A DNA stretch of 64,000 bases from Methylocella tundrae (GTDB lineage: Bacteria > Pseudomonadota > Alphaproteobacteria > Rhizobiales > Beijerinckiaceae). Each line of letters opens with the position of its first letter. The first letter of the stretch is position 1. The translations under genes and the position numbers were made by a program. The stretch lies in assembly GCF_901905185.1 (NCBI RefSeq), contig NZ_CABFMQ020000076.1:248001-312000 (forward strand), given 5' to 3'. Below the pieces are notes generated by a model that did not search any database, was not told where the DNA came from, and worked only from the letters and a program-made list of their open reading frames with translations. This document shows, one piece after another, positions 1 through 9,569 of the stretch.

Positions 1-1
1 G

Positions 2-571
2 AAGCTGTTCGAATTGGACGATGTCGAGGAGCCTGTCGAGGAGCCGGCCGCTGCCTCGCGCGATGATGAGCAGCGCGCTCGTGAAAAGGCTCGTGATGAA
101 GGCTACGCTGAGGGATTTGCCGCGGCTAGCCATGAGCAGGAAGAGATGCGTCGCGCCGAACATCTCGCCTTCGAGCAGCGGATTGTCAAGGAACGCGACA
201 GATGGACCAAAGATGAAGGCGCCAGACTTGGCGCCAAGATGGAGGCGGCTCTTGCGGAAATCGAGACGAGAATAGGTGCGAGCGCAGCGCGGATCCTGCG
301 TCCATTTCTCGTAAGGCAAGCCGGTCGGAAAGCAATTGATGAATTGGCTGAAAGCCTCATGCAAATGCTCAGTGGAAGCCGGAACCCGCTTGTCGAGATC
401 AATGGTCCGGAGGATCTCCTCGCCGCGCTTCAGACCAAATTGGCGGGATCGGCGGCGTGCGCCGTCTGGACGCCCGGTCCAACGATGGACGTTCGAATCA
501 TCGCGGATCAAACCCTGATCGAATCGCGGATCCAGGCTTGGATCCAGCGAATTGAGGCATCGCCAGAGTGA
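2..571 (+). CDS. FliH-like flagellar protein, 5' end outside window
   Basis: The frame is open from base 2, so the gene starts upstream of the window; 189 residues are visible. The first half is acidic and highly charged with heptad-like runs, consistent with a coiled coil. The second half (a GPEDLL motif followed by a regular D-x-R-I-I-A-D strand) resembles the C-terminal part of FliH, the stator-like protein that binds the FliI ATPase at the flagellar export gate. It lies 8 bases before motB. The FliH assignment rests on weak similarity and on position; a generic flagellar hypothetical protein is the alternative. Confidence 0.6.
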   Translation, partial: KLFELDDVEEPVEEPAAASRDDEQRAREKARDEGYAEGFAAASHEQEEMRRAEHLAFEQRIVKERDRWTKDEGARLGAKMEAALAEIETRIGASAARILRPFLVRQAGRKAIDELAESLMQMLSGSRNPLVEINGPEDLLAALQTKLAGSAACAVWTPGPTMDVRIIADQTLIESRIQAWIQRIEASPE

Positions 572-579
572 GCTAACCC

Positions 580-1779
580 GTGGCCAGTAAAGAAGACCAG
601 GAAATCGTCATTATAAAAAGGCATGCCGCTCAAGAAGACGGTCATCACGGCGGCGCCTGGAAAATCGCCTTCGCGGATTTTATGACCGCGATGATGGCCT
701 TGTTCCTCGTCCTGTGGCTGATCAGCTCGACCAGCGACAAGACGAAGCACGCGGTCGCGCAATATTTCAATCCGGTCAAGCTCGTTGACGTCACGACTCT
801 CAAGAAGGGATTTCGTGATCCAAAGAACACCGAGATGGGCGCGGGACCAAAGAGCAGCGAATCGAAGATTGAAGCTGACACGGACCAGAACCTCGCTGAG
901 ACCAAGGAAGTCGCTGTTCAACCCGGAGCCAAATTGCCGACGCATTCTGAGTCGGCGCTGTTTCGCGATCCTTATGCCGTCCTTGCCGAGATCGCCGGGC
1001 AAGCCCGCGTCGACGAGACGCCGAAGCCGACGTCCGGGCCCGCGCCGACCGCCGCGGCTGAGTCGGCCCCAGACACGCTCGATAGCTTCAGTGACCCCTT
1101 CACCACCATTCCGCATGTTGCCGAGCCTGCCGCGCTATCACAGGCCGCGGTGGCGCCGATTGCAGCGCAAGCCGCCACAGCCGGTCAAGGCGAACATAGC
1201 CATCCCCCCGCGCATGATGCGACTGCGGCGCGGCCAAATGCGGAGGTCAGGACGCATGGTTCCGGGCCGGCCGCGGGCCCGGACAGCGTCGCGGAAACGC
1301 CCCAGCTCAATGATGCGGACGCGGCAAAACTGAAAGCCGACGTTATGGCGCTGGCAAAGCAGGAGGGTCGATCACCGGCCGGCCCGCATATCGAAGTCCA
1401 GAGCACAGGCGAAGGGCTTCTCATCAGTCTCACAGACGACAGAAATTTCGCGATGTTCGCCATCGGTTCAGCTGAGCCGCAATCGAAAACCATCGAAGTC
1501 ATGGCGAAGATCGCCGAACTGTTGAAGACGCGCGCCGGAGCCATCGTGGTTCGCGGACATACTGACGCCCGCCCATTCAAATCGGCGACTTATGACAATT
1601 GGCGGCTCTCCACCGCGCGCGCGCACATGGCTCATTACATGCTGGTTCGCGGCGGTCTCGACGACAAGCGCATCGAGAAGATCGAAGGCTACGCGGACCG
1701 TCGATTGAAGATCGCCGCCGATCCGATGGCCGCCGCCAATCGACGCATCGAAATTCTGCTGCGAAAGGACAAACCGTGA
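580..1779 (+). CDS. motB: Flagellar motor stator protein MotB
   Basis: This is the peptidoglycan-anchored stator subunit that works with MotA to drive the flagellum with protons. The GTG start gives 399 residues. One membrane helix lies at about residues 27-50 in the typical FADFMTAMMALFLVLWLI context, with Asp33 as the expected proton-binding residue. A long low-complexity, Ala/Pro-rich linker of about 180 residues follows, then an OmpA-like domain with VVRGHTDARPF and a closing NRRIEILL. The linker is longer than in enteric MotB, as is common in rhizobia. Its stop codon overlaps the motC start. motA is not in the window. Confidence 0.95.
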   Translation: MASKEDQEIVIIKRHAAQEDGHHGGAWKIAFADFMTAMMALFLVLWLISSTSDKTKHAVAQYFNPVKLVDVTTLKKGFRDPKNTEMGAGPKSSESKIEADTDQNLAETKEVAVQPGAKLPTHSESALFRDPYAVLAEIAGQARVDETPKPTSGPAPTAAAESAPDTLDSFSDPFTTIPHVAEPAALSQAAVAPIAAQAATAGQGEHSHPPAHDATAARPNAEVRTHGSGPAAGPDSVAETPQLNDADAAKLKADVMALAKQEGRSPAGPHIEVQSTGEGLLISLTDDRNFAMFAIGSAEPQSKTIEVMAKIAELLKTRAGAIVVRGHTDARPFKSATYDNWRLSTARAHMAHYMLVRGGLDDKRIEKIEGYADRRLKIAADPMAAANRRIEILLRKDKP

Positions 1780-2990
1780 TGGAAGCGCCGAGATTGTTGC
1801 TTGGTCTCGCGTTGACGTGCATCTTTAACGCCACGGCCTTCGCGCAGCGGGCGGAAGATCCGCAGACTGATCAGCGCAAAGGGCAGCCGTTTGAGATCGC
1901 GCGATCAATGGAGGCGACGCAAGACGAGATCGTTTTGGGAAGCGTCGACGCGCGGAGCAGGCTGCCGAAATTGATTGGGCAGATCGCCGAGCGCCTTCTC
2001 GCAGCGGAGCCTTCCCTCTGGCGGGATGCGCGCAACGACCACGCAGCGGTGATCTACACGCTCAGCGGGGGGCAGCCCCGCGTGATCAGAAAAGTCCTTC
2101 AGCTCGGCAACGCCTCCGAGACGGAGAGGAATCTGATGACAGGAGCCCTGGCTTATGTCGAAGGACAGCAGGCCAAGGCAAAGCAGATCCTCATGGCCAT
2201 CGATGCGATGGCGTTGGCGCCTTCTGTCGGCGGATATGTCGCGCTCGCCCAATCGGCGCTGATCGCCAAGGAGAATCCGGCTCGCGCCATGAGCTTGCTC
2301 GACCAGGCGCGCGTTCTTGCCCCCGGCACGCTGGTCGAAGAGGCGGCTCTGCGTCGCTCGGCGTTTCTTGCTGACGAGATGACCGACCTTGGCCGATTTG
2401 TGACATCGTCGAGCCAATATTTTCGCCGATATGCGAGATCTGTCTACGCCGATAATTTCCGTCGTCGTTTCGCGGAGTCGGTGGCGCATTTCGGCTTGAC
2501 CAGCGACGCGGCTCAGCGCGCGAAACTGACTAATCTGCTGCGCGAACTCGATAGCGAGGAACAGCTTAAACTCTATCTGCTTACGGCCCAATCCGGCATA
2601 TTGAAGGGCAAGATAGAGCCTGCTCGCTACGCCGCGGAACAAGCCATGCGTTTATCCGAGGAAACCGGTCTCGAGAAGGACCGCGCGAAACTTTACGAAG
2701 CGGCGACGAAGATATTGCTGAGGTCTCCCGAAGCGGGGCTTCGCGAGGTCGCAGAAATCGATGAAAGGCATTTGCAACAGCGCGATGTGGAGCTCAAGGA
2801 AGTTGTCACAAAAACGGGCGCGGAAATTCAAAAGACGGCGGACGATGCGCAACGCCCGAGTGATGCAGGATCTGCAGAACCACAATCGTCCTCAAATGGC
2901 AATGACGGCCCGTCGCCGTCCGCGCTCATCGAGTCCGCGCAAATGGCGCTTAGCCAGACTGACGCTCTTTTGACAAGGGCTGGACCATGA
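1779..2990 (+). CDS. motC: MotC periplasmic motility protein
   Basis: MotC is a periplasmic protein found in rhizobial flagellar clusters that binds MotB and is needed for motor function (known from Sinorhizobium). The ATG at 1779 overlaps the motB stop (ATGA), giving 403 residues; a longer frame upstream only runs inside motB and is ignored. The N-terminus is a clear signal peptide (about residues 1-24, ending near AFA). The rest is soluble, helical and rich in Ala and Arg, with a long acidic or amphipathic tail. It overlaps fliK by four bases, so motB-motC-fliK look translationally coupled. Confidence 0.88.
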   Translation: MEAPRLLLGLALTCIFNATAFAQRAEDPQTDQRKGQPFEIARSMEATQDEIVLGSVDARSRLPKLIGQIAERLLAAEPSLWRDARNDHAAVIYTLSGGQPRVIRKVLQLGNASETERNLMTGALAYVEGQQAKAKQILMAIDAMALAPSVGGYVALAQSALIAKENPARAMSLLDQARVLAPGTLVEEAALRRSAFLADEMTDLGRFVTSSSQYFRRYARSVYADNFRRRFAESVAHFGLTSDAAQRAKLTNLLRELDSEEQLKLYLLTAQSGILKGKIEPARYAAEQAMRLSEETGLEKDRAKLYEAATKILLRSPEAGLREVAEIDERHLQQRDVELKEVVTKTGAEIQKTADDAQRPSDAGSAEPQSSSNGNDGPSPSALIESAQMALSQTDALLTRAGP

Positions 2991-4903
2991 ACCTCATCGA
3001 TGGATTGATACGAGGCCGAACCGTCATTCCGGATTCGTCGAGCACGGCGAAATCAGGGGGCGGCGGCGACGCAGTTTCAAATGCGGCGCCGGGCGCGGTT
3101 TTCGGCGATGTATTGTCCGAGATGTCGAAACGCGATGGCGGCCTCGGTGGGTCTTCGGCGTCTTCGACAAGTCAAGCGATCGCGACATCAACATCGACTC
3201 GTCAATCGGCCAGCGCAAAGATCGGCGTCGTCACGGTCAGCGAAAGCAGGCTGCGCCCATCGGATGGAAACGGAACTAATGGCGCCGTCGCAGACGCGGC
3301 GGCGCTTAACGCTCAGGCTGCCGATTCGGGATCGCCATATGCCGCGCCCGGCATCGCGCCGACTGCCGGCGGACAGCCCGTCCCTCACGCCGACGACAGC
3401 GGTGATCAGGCGCCACGGCGACCGCCTTACATCCCTCAGACTGACGTTGCCGCAAGCTCAGGCTCCCTCAATCGCCACGCGGCCAGCGGGGTTGACGATA
3501 AGGCGGCTGTTGAAGCCGTCAAGTCAACAGAAGCGGTCGCGATAACGGACGGCCGCCCGGCCGCGCTGGACACGCGGCTAGAGCCGCGCTCCAGAACGTC
3601 TGAAGGGGCTACGAAACACGCTGGCGCGCCATTAAGGAAGCGGGATGGCGACGGGACGAGCTTGGTCTCTTCGAGCCTTGCGGGCGCCAGCAGCGATGTT
3701 TGGAGCGGTCAGATCGCGAACATTCCCATCAACAACGGGGCGTCGGCCGCCGCGCCATGGTCCGGGATCGCGCCCTATCAGCGGTCTATCGACGCGATGC
3801 CGGTCGCTCCTTCGATTCAACCATCGCTGGGCCGCGGTGACGCCGACGTACCCCGTGTTCCGAAGCCGGCGGCCGCGGGCGCCATTACCCTCAGATCGAG
3901 CATGGATCTGGCCGCGGCGCAGCGATCTGCGGCGGCTGTGGCGATGAAATCACCTTCGAGCCCTTTGCGCGCCCCGGCGTCATCGGGACGCGCTGTGGCG
4001 ACGTTCGAAGAAACCGAGGCGGCGCCTTTCCAGGCCACTGCGCTTGGCGAGAGGGCGGCAGCGATGCCGACGTCAAATCTTCCGAGCGCGCCGCAGCCGC
4101 AGGGCCGTCAGGCGACGCCCGGGCTTAGCGCGCCGCCGGGCAACGCTCCCTCCGGTATGCCTGCGACTGACTTGACGCCAACTCCTGAGGAATCATCCGC
4201 GTCATTTTCTAAAATCGCAGCGGCGTCGCCCCGCGCCGGTCAATCCACGGGGTTTCCAGAGCGTGGCCAGATCAAGGTTGCGGTTCTTGATAGGCAATCG
4301 CACTTTCCGCCTACCGCCGGGTTCTCGCCGATCCATCAAATCGCCGATCGAATCGCGCCGGAGGCCGCCTCGCTTGTTTCGTCTCTCGGAGAAGCAGCCG
4401 AGCCCGGCGCCTCGTCGGGCGCTTCACCGGCGGCCGGCGTATCGGACGCCACGCAGTCAAAGGTTTTGCCTACTGTGATGAAGAGTTTGAATCTGCAACT
4501 CGAACCAGAAACCCTGGGCGCCGTCACGATCAGGATGCGGCTTTCGGGCTCTCGTCTTGAGGTGCAGGTTGAGCCGGCTCGCGCTGACACTATGCGTCTC
4601 ATCAGTGATGACAAGGATCGTCTCGCCGAGAAACTGCGCTCGTCCGCTTATACATTGGATGGCGTCGTCGTGAAGCTCGCCGGACAGCAGAGCCCGCACT
4701 TGCAGCAAGGGGCCGACCCGACCACCTCGTCGGACACCCAACGCAATGTCCCCACATCATGGAGGCCATCGCAACAAGGAGGTTGGAGCGCCGATGATCA
4801 ATCGGGAGCGCAAAGAGAGAGCGCATCGTCTCAACAGCGCGCGAGAGACGAGTCTGAGGATAGGTCTTCCGGCGTTAATAGCGGTGGCGCTGTCTATCTT
4901 TGA
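2987..4903 (+). CDS. fliK: Flagellar hook-length control protein FliK (rhizobial MotD)
   Basis: FliK measures hook length and switches the export gate from hook to filament substrates; in rhizobia the same gene was first named motD. The 638-residue protein is dominated by a Ser/Ala/Pro-rich, low-complexity N-terminal region, as expected for a molecular ruler. A conserved flg_hook domain sits at about residues 495-575 (LNLQLEPETLGAVTIRM, then DRLAEKLRSSAYTLDGVVVKL). A Gln/Ser-rich tail follows. The ATG overlaps the motC stop. Its last 110 bases overlap the start of the downstream transglycosylase gene in another frame. Confidence 0.88.
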   Translation: MNLIDGLIRGRTVIPDSSSTAKSGGGGDAVSNAAPGAVFGDVLSEMSKRDGGLGGSSASSTSQAIATSTSTRQSASAKIGVVTVSESRLRPSDGNGTNGAVADAAALNAQAADSGSPYAAPGIAPTAGGQPVPHADDSGDQAPRRPPYIPQTDVAASSGSLNRHAASGVDDKAAVEAVKSTEAVAITDGRPAALDTRLEPRSRTSEGATKHAGAPLRKRDGDGTSLVSSSLAGASSDVWSGQIANIPINNGASAAAPWSGIAPYQRSIDAMPVAPSIQPSLGRGDADVPRVPKPAAAGAITLRSSMDLAAAQRSAAAVAMKSPSSPLRAPASSGRAVATFEETEAAPFQATALGERAAAMPTSNLPSAPQPQGRQATPGLSAPPGNAPSGMPATDLTPTPEESSASFSKIAAASPRAGQSTGFPERGQIKVAVLDRQSHFPPTAGFSPIHQIADRIAPEAASLVSSLGEAAEPGASSGASPAAGVSDATQSKVLPTVMKSLNLQLEPETLGAVTIRMRLSGSRLEVQVEPARADTMRLISDDKDRLAEKLRSSAYTLDGVVVKLAGQQSPHLQQGADPTTSSDTQRNVPTSWRPSQQGGWSADDQSGAQRESASSQQRARDESEDRSSGVNSGGAVYL

Positions 4904-5438
4904 GGGCCTCAGCTTTGGCGCGAAACACGCTTGGGCGCACCCGGATTCAATCAATCTGTGTGAACGCGAAATGACGCGCGCAGCCACAGAATATGATGTT
5001 CCGCTCGGCGTTCTCTATGCCGTCGGGCTGACCGAAACCGGCCGGCGTGGCGCACTCAGCCCCTATGCGCTCAACATCAAAGGGCAATCGCTTTTTCCGG
5101 CCAATCTCGATGAATCGATTCGACGCTTTGAATCAGCGCGTAAAGATGGCGCGCGCCTTATTGATGTCGGGTGCATGCAGATCAACTACTATTTTCACGG
5201 CCAACGGTTTCGATCCCTCGAAGCGATGTTCGACCCGCGCGAAAATGTCGAATATGCCGCGCAATATTTGAAAGCGTTGCGCGCGAGAGAAGGCAATTGG
5301 ACTCTCGCGGCGGCGCGCTATCACGCCGGACCAGGTAACAATCCCGCCCAGAAAAAATATGTTTGTCAGGTGATCTCCAATATGGTCGCCAGCGGCTTCG
5401 GCGCTTGGACAATGAATGCCCGCAAATTTTGTCAGTGA
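4794..5438 (+). CDS. Lytic transglycosylase (SLT domain), flagellum-associated
   Basis: A periplasmic murein-cleaving enzyme, probably opening the wall for rod assembly because rhizobial FlgJ lacks a muramidase domain. The ATG at 4794 is preceded by AAGGAGG at 4776-4782; an in-frame start at 4746 has no such site. The 214-residue product has a basic N-terminus and hydrophobic segment (about residues 18-40), then an SLT fold with catalytic Glu81 in LTETGRRG, the [11 protein letters not shown] motif and an [10 protein letters not shown] motif. The start lies inside fliK, so the two genes overlap by 110 bases, unusually long for this cluster. Confidence 0.88.
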   Translation: MINRERKERAHRLNSARETSLRIGLPALIAVALSIFEGLSFGAKHAWAHPDSINLCEREMTRAATEYDVPLGVLYAVGLTETGRRGALSPYALNIKGQSLFPANLDESIRRFESARKDGARLIDVGCMQINYYFHGQRFRSLEAMFDPRENVEYAAQYLKALRAREGNWTLAAARYHAGPGNNPAQKKYVCQVISNMVASGFGAWTMNARKFCQ

Positions 5439-5578
5439 GAGAACGTTCTCCGCGTCTCCGTCGACACAATGTGCTCGATACGAGAAAAATACAACCTAAA
5501 CACGAATTAATGTTTGACGCATTGGCGATAGTCGTTAATAATCAGTTAATGAGGAGATTTGATTCAGGGGAAGTCCAA

Positions 5579-6253
5579 ATGCTTGTAATTATTGATGATC
5601 GGGAAATTGTAACATCAGGCTACACCTCTCGTTTCGACAGCGAAGGGGTTTCTTCCGCTGGCTTTTGTCCAGAAGACTTTCGCGAATGGGTTGCAACGGT
5701 TGCGGAGACGGATCTCGGAGCTGTCGAGGCGTTTCTGCTTGGGGATTGCAAGGATCGGCAGACCTATCCAAGAATGATCCGGGAGCGATCCCGCGCGCCG
5801 GTTATCGCAATGAATGAAACGCCGTCTCTCGAGCAAACTCTCGATCTTTTTGCAGCCGGCGTCGACGACGTCGTTCGTAAGCCAATCCACGTGCGCGAAA
5901 TCTTAGCGCGCGTAAGCGCTATCAGGCGGCGACACGAGGATGAGGCTCAGTCGATCGAACTCGGCGAACTTCGCGTCTTTTTCGATGGACGCGATCCCGA
6001 ACTCAAGGGAAATGTTCTCGTCCTGCCGCGGCGCGAGCGCCGGATTCTGGAATATCTCGTCAACAATCGCGGCAGGCGCGTCAGCAAGGCTCAGATCTTC
6101 AATGCGATATACGGAATTTTCGATGAAAACGTCGAAGAGAACGTCGTCGAAAGCCATATCAGCAAGTTACGCAAGAAATTGCGGAGGCAGCTCGGATATG
6201 ATCCGATCAACTCTGTCCGTTATCTTGGCTATCGCCTGGATGGCACAATTTAA
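5579..6253 (+). CDS. rem: Rem, OmpR-type activator of flagellar genes
   Basis: Rem is an orphan OmpR-family regulator that activates late flagellar and motility genes in Sinorhizobium. The start was set at 5579, where AGGGGAAG precedes the ATG and the product begins [17 protein letters not shown], giving 224 residues, close to the known Rem size. Residues 1-115 form a receiver-like domain; the KP motif is present (VVRKPI), but the expected phosphate-accepting Asp after strand 3 is displaced (FLLGD), so activation may not need phosphorylation. Residues about 125-222 are a winged-helix DNA-binding domain. It sits between the structural blocks it probably controls. Confidence 0.85.
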   Translation: MLVIIDDREIVTSGYTSRFDSEGVSSAGFCPEDFREWVATVAETDLGAVEAFLLGDCKDRQTYPRMIRERSRAPVIAMNETPSLEQTLDLFAAGVDDVVRKPIHVREILARVSAIRRRHEDEAQSIELGELRVFFDGRDPELKGNVLVLPRRERRILEYLVNNRGRRVSKAQIFNAIYGIFDENVEENVVESHISKLRKKLRRQLGYDPINSVRYLGYRLDGTI

Positions 6254-6785
6254 AGAGGTTACAGCCGCGGAGCGCTAAGTATAGCTCCCTCACAATTCCA
6301 TTTTCCTTCTATCCATACGTCTAGAAGCATGGCAGAGACCAACAGCCTCGCCGCGATCCCGGATCAAGGCGCTGCAATGCAGCTGGCCGGAGCACAGTCA
6401 ACTCGGCGCAGCATAACCTTTGTCGCAAGTCACGGGGCTCCAAGAGGAGCGCGGCTCCATGCTTGCTGATCTTGCCCCACTAAAGATATTCTGTCGGCGC
6501 ATCTCGTCAGCCAAATGGCCGCGGCAATTCTTGGCGTTCTAACGAGGTTCGTCCCCAAGCGCGCCGGCGGGACCGCTCGAAAGCCGTCAACGCGCGGTAA
6601 GCAACATCCTTGACGCCGGAAAAGCCGTCTCACGTGCGTGGAGCCAGCGATCACGGGCGACGCCCGCCACGCGCGTCGCAGGACGATAGCAAATGCATGC
6701 ATTGAGCCAGACAGAACCAACGCTCGGTCAGTTTTGCGCAAGCTCGATCCGATTAGACTGGCTCACCCAACGCGGAGATTCTTCG
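6254..6785. other. Non-coding gap between rem and flgE
   Basis: About 530 bases without a convincing gene. It must contain the promoter for the flgE-flgK-flgL block. I see no clear sigma-54 GG/GC pair and no strong terminator after rem. A minus-strand frame at 6430-6741 is arginine-rich with no recognisable domain and is not accepted as a gene. Confidence 0.5.
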
Positions 6786-8030
6786 ATGAGCCTTTTTAGC
6801 GCTTTGACTGCGAGCGTGTCCGGAATGACGGCGCAGGCAAACAAGCTTTCCACAGTATCCGATAACATCTCAAACTCAGACACCACTGGCTACAAGCAAG
6901 CCTCGACCGAATTCTCAGATTTGCTGAACGAGACCAGCACAACCAGCTATAATGCCGCTGGCGTAGGAACATTTGTACGCTATGACATTTCCTCGCAAGG
7001 CAGCCTCACGAGCGCATCATCGACAACCGATCTCGGCATCCAAGGCAACGGGTTTTTTCTCGTCACGGACTCCAGCGGGGCGACCTACCTCACGCGAGCG
7101 GGCAACTTCACACCGAGCGCATCCGGAGATCTTGTCAACGCCGCCGGGTTCACGCTGCTTGGCTACAGCGTCGCCTCGGGCAGCACGTCCGCTGACGGAA
7201 TCAGCGCGCTTCAGCCTGTCAACGTCACCGGCGATGGCTTGAAGGCCGTCGCATCAACCACAGGAACCTATACGGCAAACCTCAACTCCGACGCAACCGC
7301 CGTCACAGGCGCTCTTCCCAGCGCGAACCTTGCCGCATCGACCTACACCTCAAAGTCAACGCTCGTCACCTACGATAATTTGGGCAATGCCGTAACGCTC
7401 GACATATATTCTACGAAGACGGGGGCGAACACATGGGAGCAGTCGATCTATAATGGTGCTGATGCTGCGCCAGGAGGCGGCTTTCCTTATTCCACTGCGG
7501 CTCTAAGCACGCAAACGTTGAATTTCAGCGCCGCTGACGGCAGTCTGACCACTCCGACTAGTGTTTCAGTCGCTATTCCAAATGGGCAGACCCTGAACCT
7601 CAGTCTTGCCGGTACGACGCAATTGGCGTCGTCTTTCGCTGTCACTGCCGCGACGACGAATGGAAGCGCGCCGAGCGCTGTTAAAAGCGTCAGCATCGAC
7701 ACGGATGGCGTCGTGTCCGAGGTGTTCGCCAACGGAACTACGAAAGCGATCTCGAAGATCCCGCTTGCGAGCGTCGCTAGCGTCAACAATCTGACCTCCT
7801 TGGCGGGCGATGTTTATCAGGCAAACACCCAATCGGGATCTATTCTCGTCGGTGATGCGGGGCTGGGTGGTCTCGGGTCGATCCAGTCGTCACAGCTTGA
7901 GTCCTCCACAGTCGATCTCGCAACGCAGTTGACGGATATGATCGTCGCGCAGCGCAGCTATGAAGCGAACTCCAAAGTGTTTCAAGCGGGGTCCGATCTG
8001 CTATCTCAGCTGAACAATATGTTGAAATAG
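6786..8030 (+). CDS. flgE: Flagellar hook protein FlgE
   Basis: FlgE polymerises into the hook that joins the rod to the filament. The ATG at 6786 gives 414 residues beginning MSLFSALTASVSGMTAQ, the conserved N-terminal rod-like domain with the SDNISNSDTTGYKQ motif. The central part is a Ser/Thr-rich variable domain with the FlgE GNGFF signature. The C-terminus has the conserved LTDMIVAQRSYEANSKVFQ segment and heptad repeats ending in LLSQLNNMLK. An upstream in-frame ATG at 6693 would add residues unlike any FlgE and was rejected. First gene of the hook-filament junction block. Confidence 0.95.
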   Translation: MSLFSALTASVSGMTAQANKLSTVSDNISNSDTTGYKQASTEFSDLLNETSTTSYNAAGVGTFVRYDISSQGSLTSASSTTDLGIQGNGFFLVTDSSGATYLTRAGNFTPSASGDLVNAAGFTLLGYSVASGSTSADGISALQPVNVTGDGLKAVASTTGTYTANLNSDATAVTGALPSANLAASTYTSKSTLVTYDNLGNAVTLDIYSTKTGANTWEQSIYNGADAAPGGGFPYSTAALSTQTLNFSAADGSLTTPTSVSVAIPNGQTLNLSLAGTTQLASSFAVTAATTNGSAPSAVKSVSIDTDGVVSEVFANGTTKAISKIPLASVASVNNLTSLAGDVYQANTQSGSILVGDAGLGGLGSIQSSQLESSTVDLATQLTDMIVAQRSYEANSKVFQAGSDLLSQLNNMLK

Positions 8031-8064
8031 CGGTCAGCCTTCGTGATCAAAGGGTGTGTATGTC

Positions 8065-9558
8065 ATGAGTCTTTCCAGCGCCGCGAGCACAACGCAGTCT
8101 GGGCTTTCGACGATAACCGCGGAAATCGCGGCGCTCACCCGGAATATCTCCGGAGCGACCGACACGACTGTCTATTCGCGCAAGATCGCAAATGTTGCAA
8201 CGACGTCATCGGGCGCGCAGGTCGTCTCTCTGACGCGCGCCTCCAACCAGGCCGTGTTCGATAACGTGCTGTCAGCGACCGCGGCGACTGCGGCCCAGCA
8301 AGCGATTTCGGCTGGTCTCGATGCGCTCAATCAGACGATCGGAGATGTCTCGGGCTCGACATCGGGTTCGGCCTCGACGGCGACTTCGCCGGCGGCGCTA
8401 ATCAGCTCTTTCGACAACGCGCTTCAAACTTACTCAGCCTCACCGAGTGATTCCACAGCGGCGGCGGCGGCTGTAGCCGCGGCCAAAAGTCTGGTCAGCG
8501 GCATGAACAGCGCATCGGTGACGGTGCAGCAAGCGCGTGAAACGGCTGATTCAGGCATGGCGAGTTCGGTTGCGGCGATCAATTCTCTGCTCACCCAGTT
8601 TCAAACGGCAAATCAACAAGTTGTCTCAGGTCTGGCTAGCGGGGCCGATGTAACCGATGCGCAGGACCAGCGCGATACGATCCTGCAGCAGCTCTCCCAG
8701 CAAATCGGCATCTCGACGACCGCCGGGTCGAACGGAGAAATGTCCATCTATGGTGATAGCGGGGTCACTTTGTTCCAGGGCGGCGTGGCAAGGACGCTAA
8801 CGTTTGAGGCGACACACACCTATACCGCATCGACCGCGGGCAACGCTGTTTACGTCGACGGAGCGGCGATCACGGGAGGGTCAGCGACGATGCCGATCGC
8901 CTCCGGCAATCTCGCGGGCCTGGCCACGCTGCGCGACACGATAGCTCCCACATATCAGACGCAACTGGACAATATGGCTGGGGCGCTCATCAATTCCTTC
9001 GCCGAAAGCGATCAAGCCGGCGCGGGTCCGAGCCTGCCGGGTCTTTTTACGACGCTCGGCGCGACCGCTCTTCCCGGCGCGAACGGAGGGTTAGCCAGTC
9101 AAATCAGTGTCAACGCTAGCGTCGATCCCAGCCAGGGCGGAAACGCAAATCTTTTGCGCGACGGCGGCATATCCGACACAGCGAATACAAACTATACGTA
9201 TAATACGAGTGGCGCGTCTAGCTTCACGGGCCGCCTATCGCAACTGACCAGCAATTTGTCTGCGACGCAGACGTTCTCATCCGCTGGAGGCATCGCCACA
9301 AGCGCAAGCCTGAGCAATTACGCGGCAGCGTCGGTGAGTTGGCTCGAGGCTGAGCGTTCGAGCGTTTCATCCAGCAGTAGCTATCAAAGCACGCTGTTGA
9401 GCACCGCGTCGACAGCTCTCTCGAATGCGACCGGGGTCAACATAAATGATGAAATGTCCAAGATGCTGGATCTTGAGCAATCGTTTTCCGCGTCTGCGAA
9501 ATTACTAACCTCGATCAACGACATGTTCAATGCCCTCGCAGCGGCAATAATTGGATAG
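8065..9558 (+). CDS. flgK: Flagellar hook-associated protein FlgK
   Basis: FlgK (HAP1) forms the first junction ring between hook and filament. The start at 8065 gives 497 residues beginning MSLSSAASTTQSGLS; a GTG nine bases upstream is possible but less likely because AAAGGG lies about ten bases before the ATG. The N-terminal helix and the C-terminal segment (INDEMSKMLDLEQSFSASAK) are the conserved D0/D1 regions. The centre is rich in Ser, Thr and Ala. flgL follows 11 bases after the stop. Confidence 0.93.
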   Translation: MSLSSAASTTQSGLSTITAEIAALTRNISGATDTTVYSRKIANVATTSSGAQVVSLTRASNQAVFDNVLSATAATAAQQAISAGLDALNQTIGDVSGSTSGSASTATSPAALISSFDNALQTYSASPSDSTAAAAAVAAAKSLVSGMNSASVTVQQARETADSGMASSVAAINSLLTQFQTANQQVVSGLASGADVTDAQDQRDTILQQLSQQIGISTTAGSNGEMSIYGDSGVTLFQGGVARTLTFEATHTYTASTAGNAVYVDGAAITGGSATMPIASGNLAGLATLRDTIAPTYQTQLDNMAGALINSFAESDQAGAGPSLPGLFTTLGATALPGANGGLASQISVNASVDPSQGGNANLLRDGGISDTANTNYTYNTSGASSFTGRLSQLTSNLSATQTFSSAGGIATSASLSNYAAASVSWLEAERSSVSSSSSYQSTLLSTASTALSNATGVNINDEMSKMLDLEQSFSASAKLLTSINDMFNALAAAIIG

Positions 9559-9569
9559 GACATTCGGCC

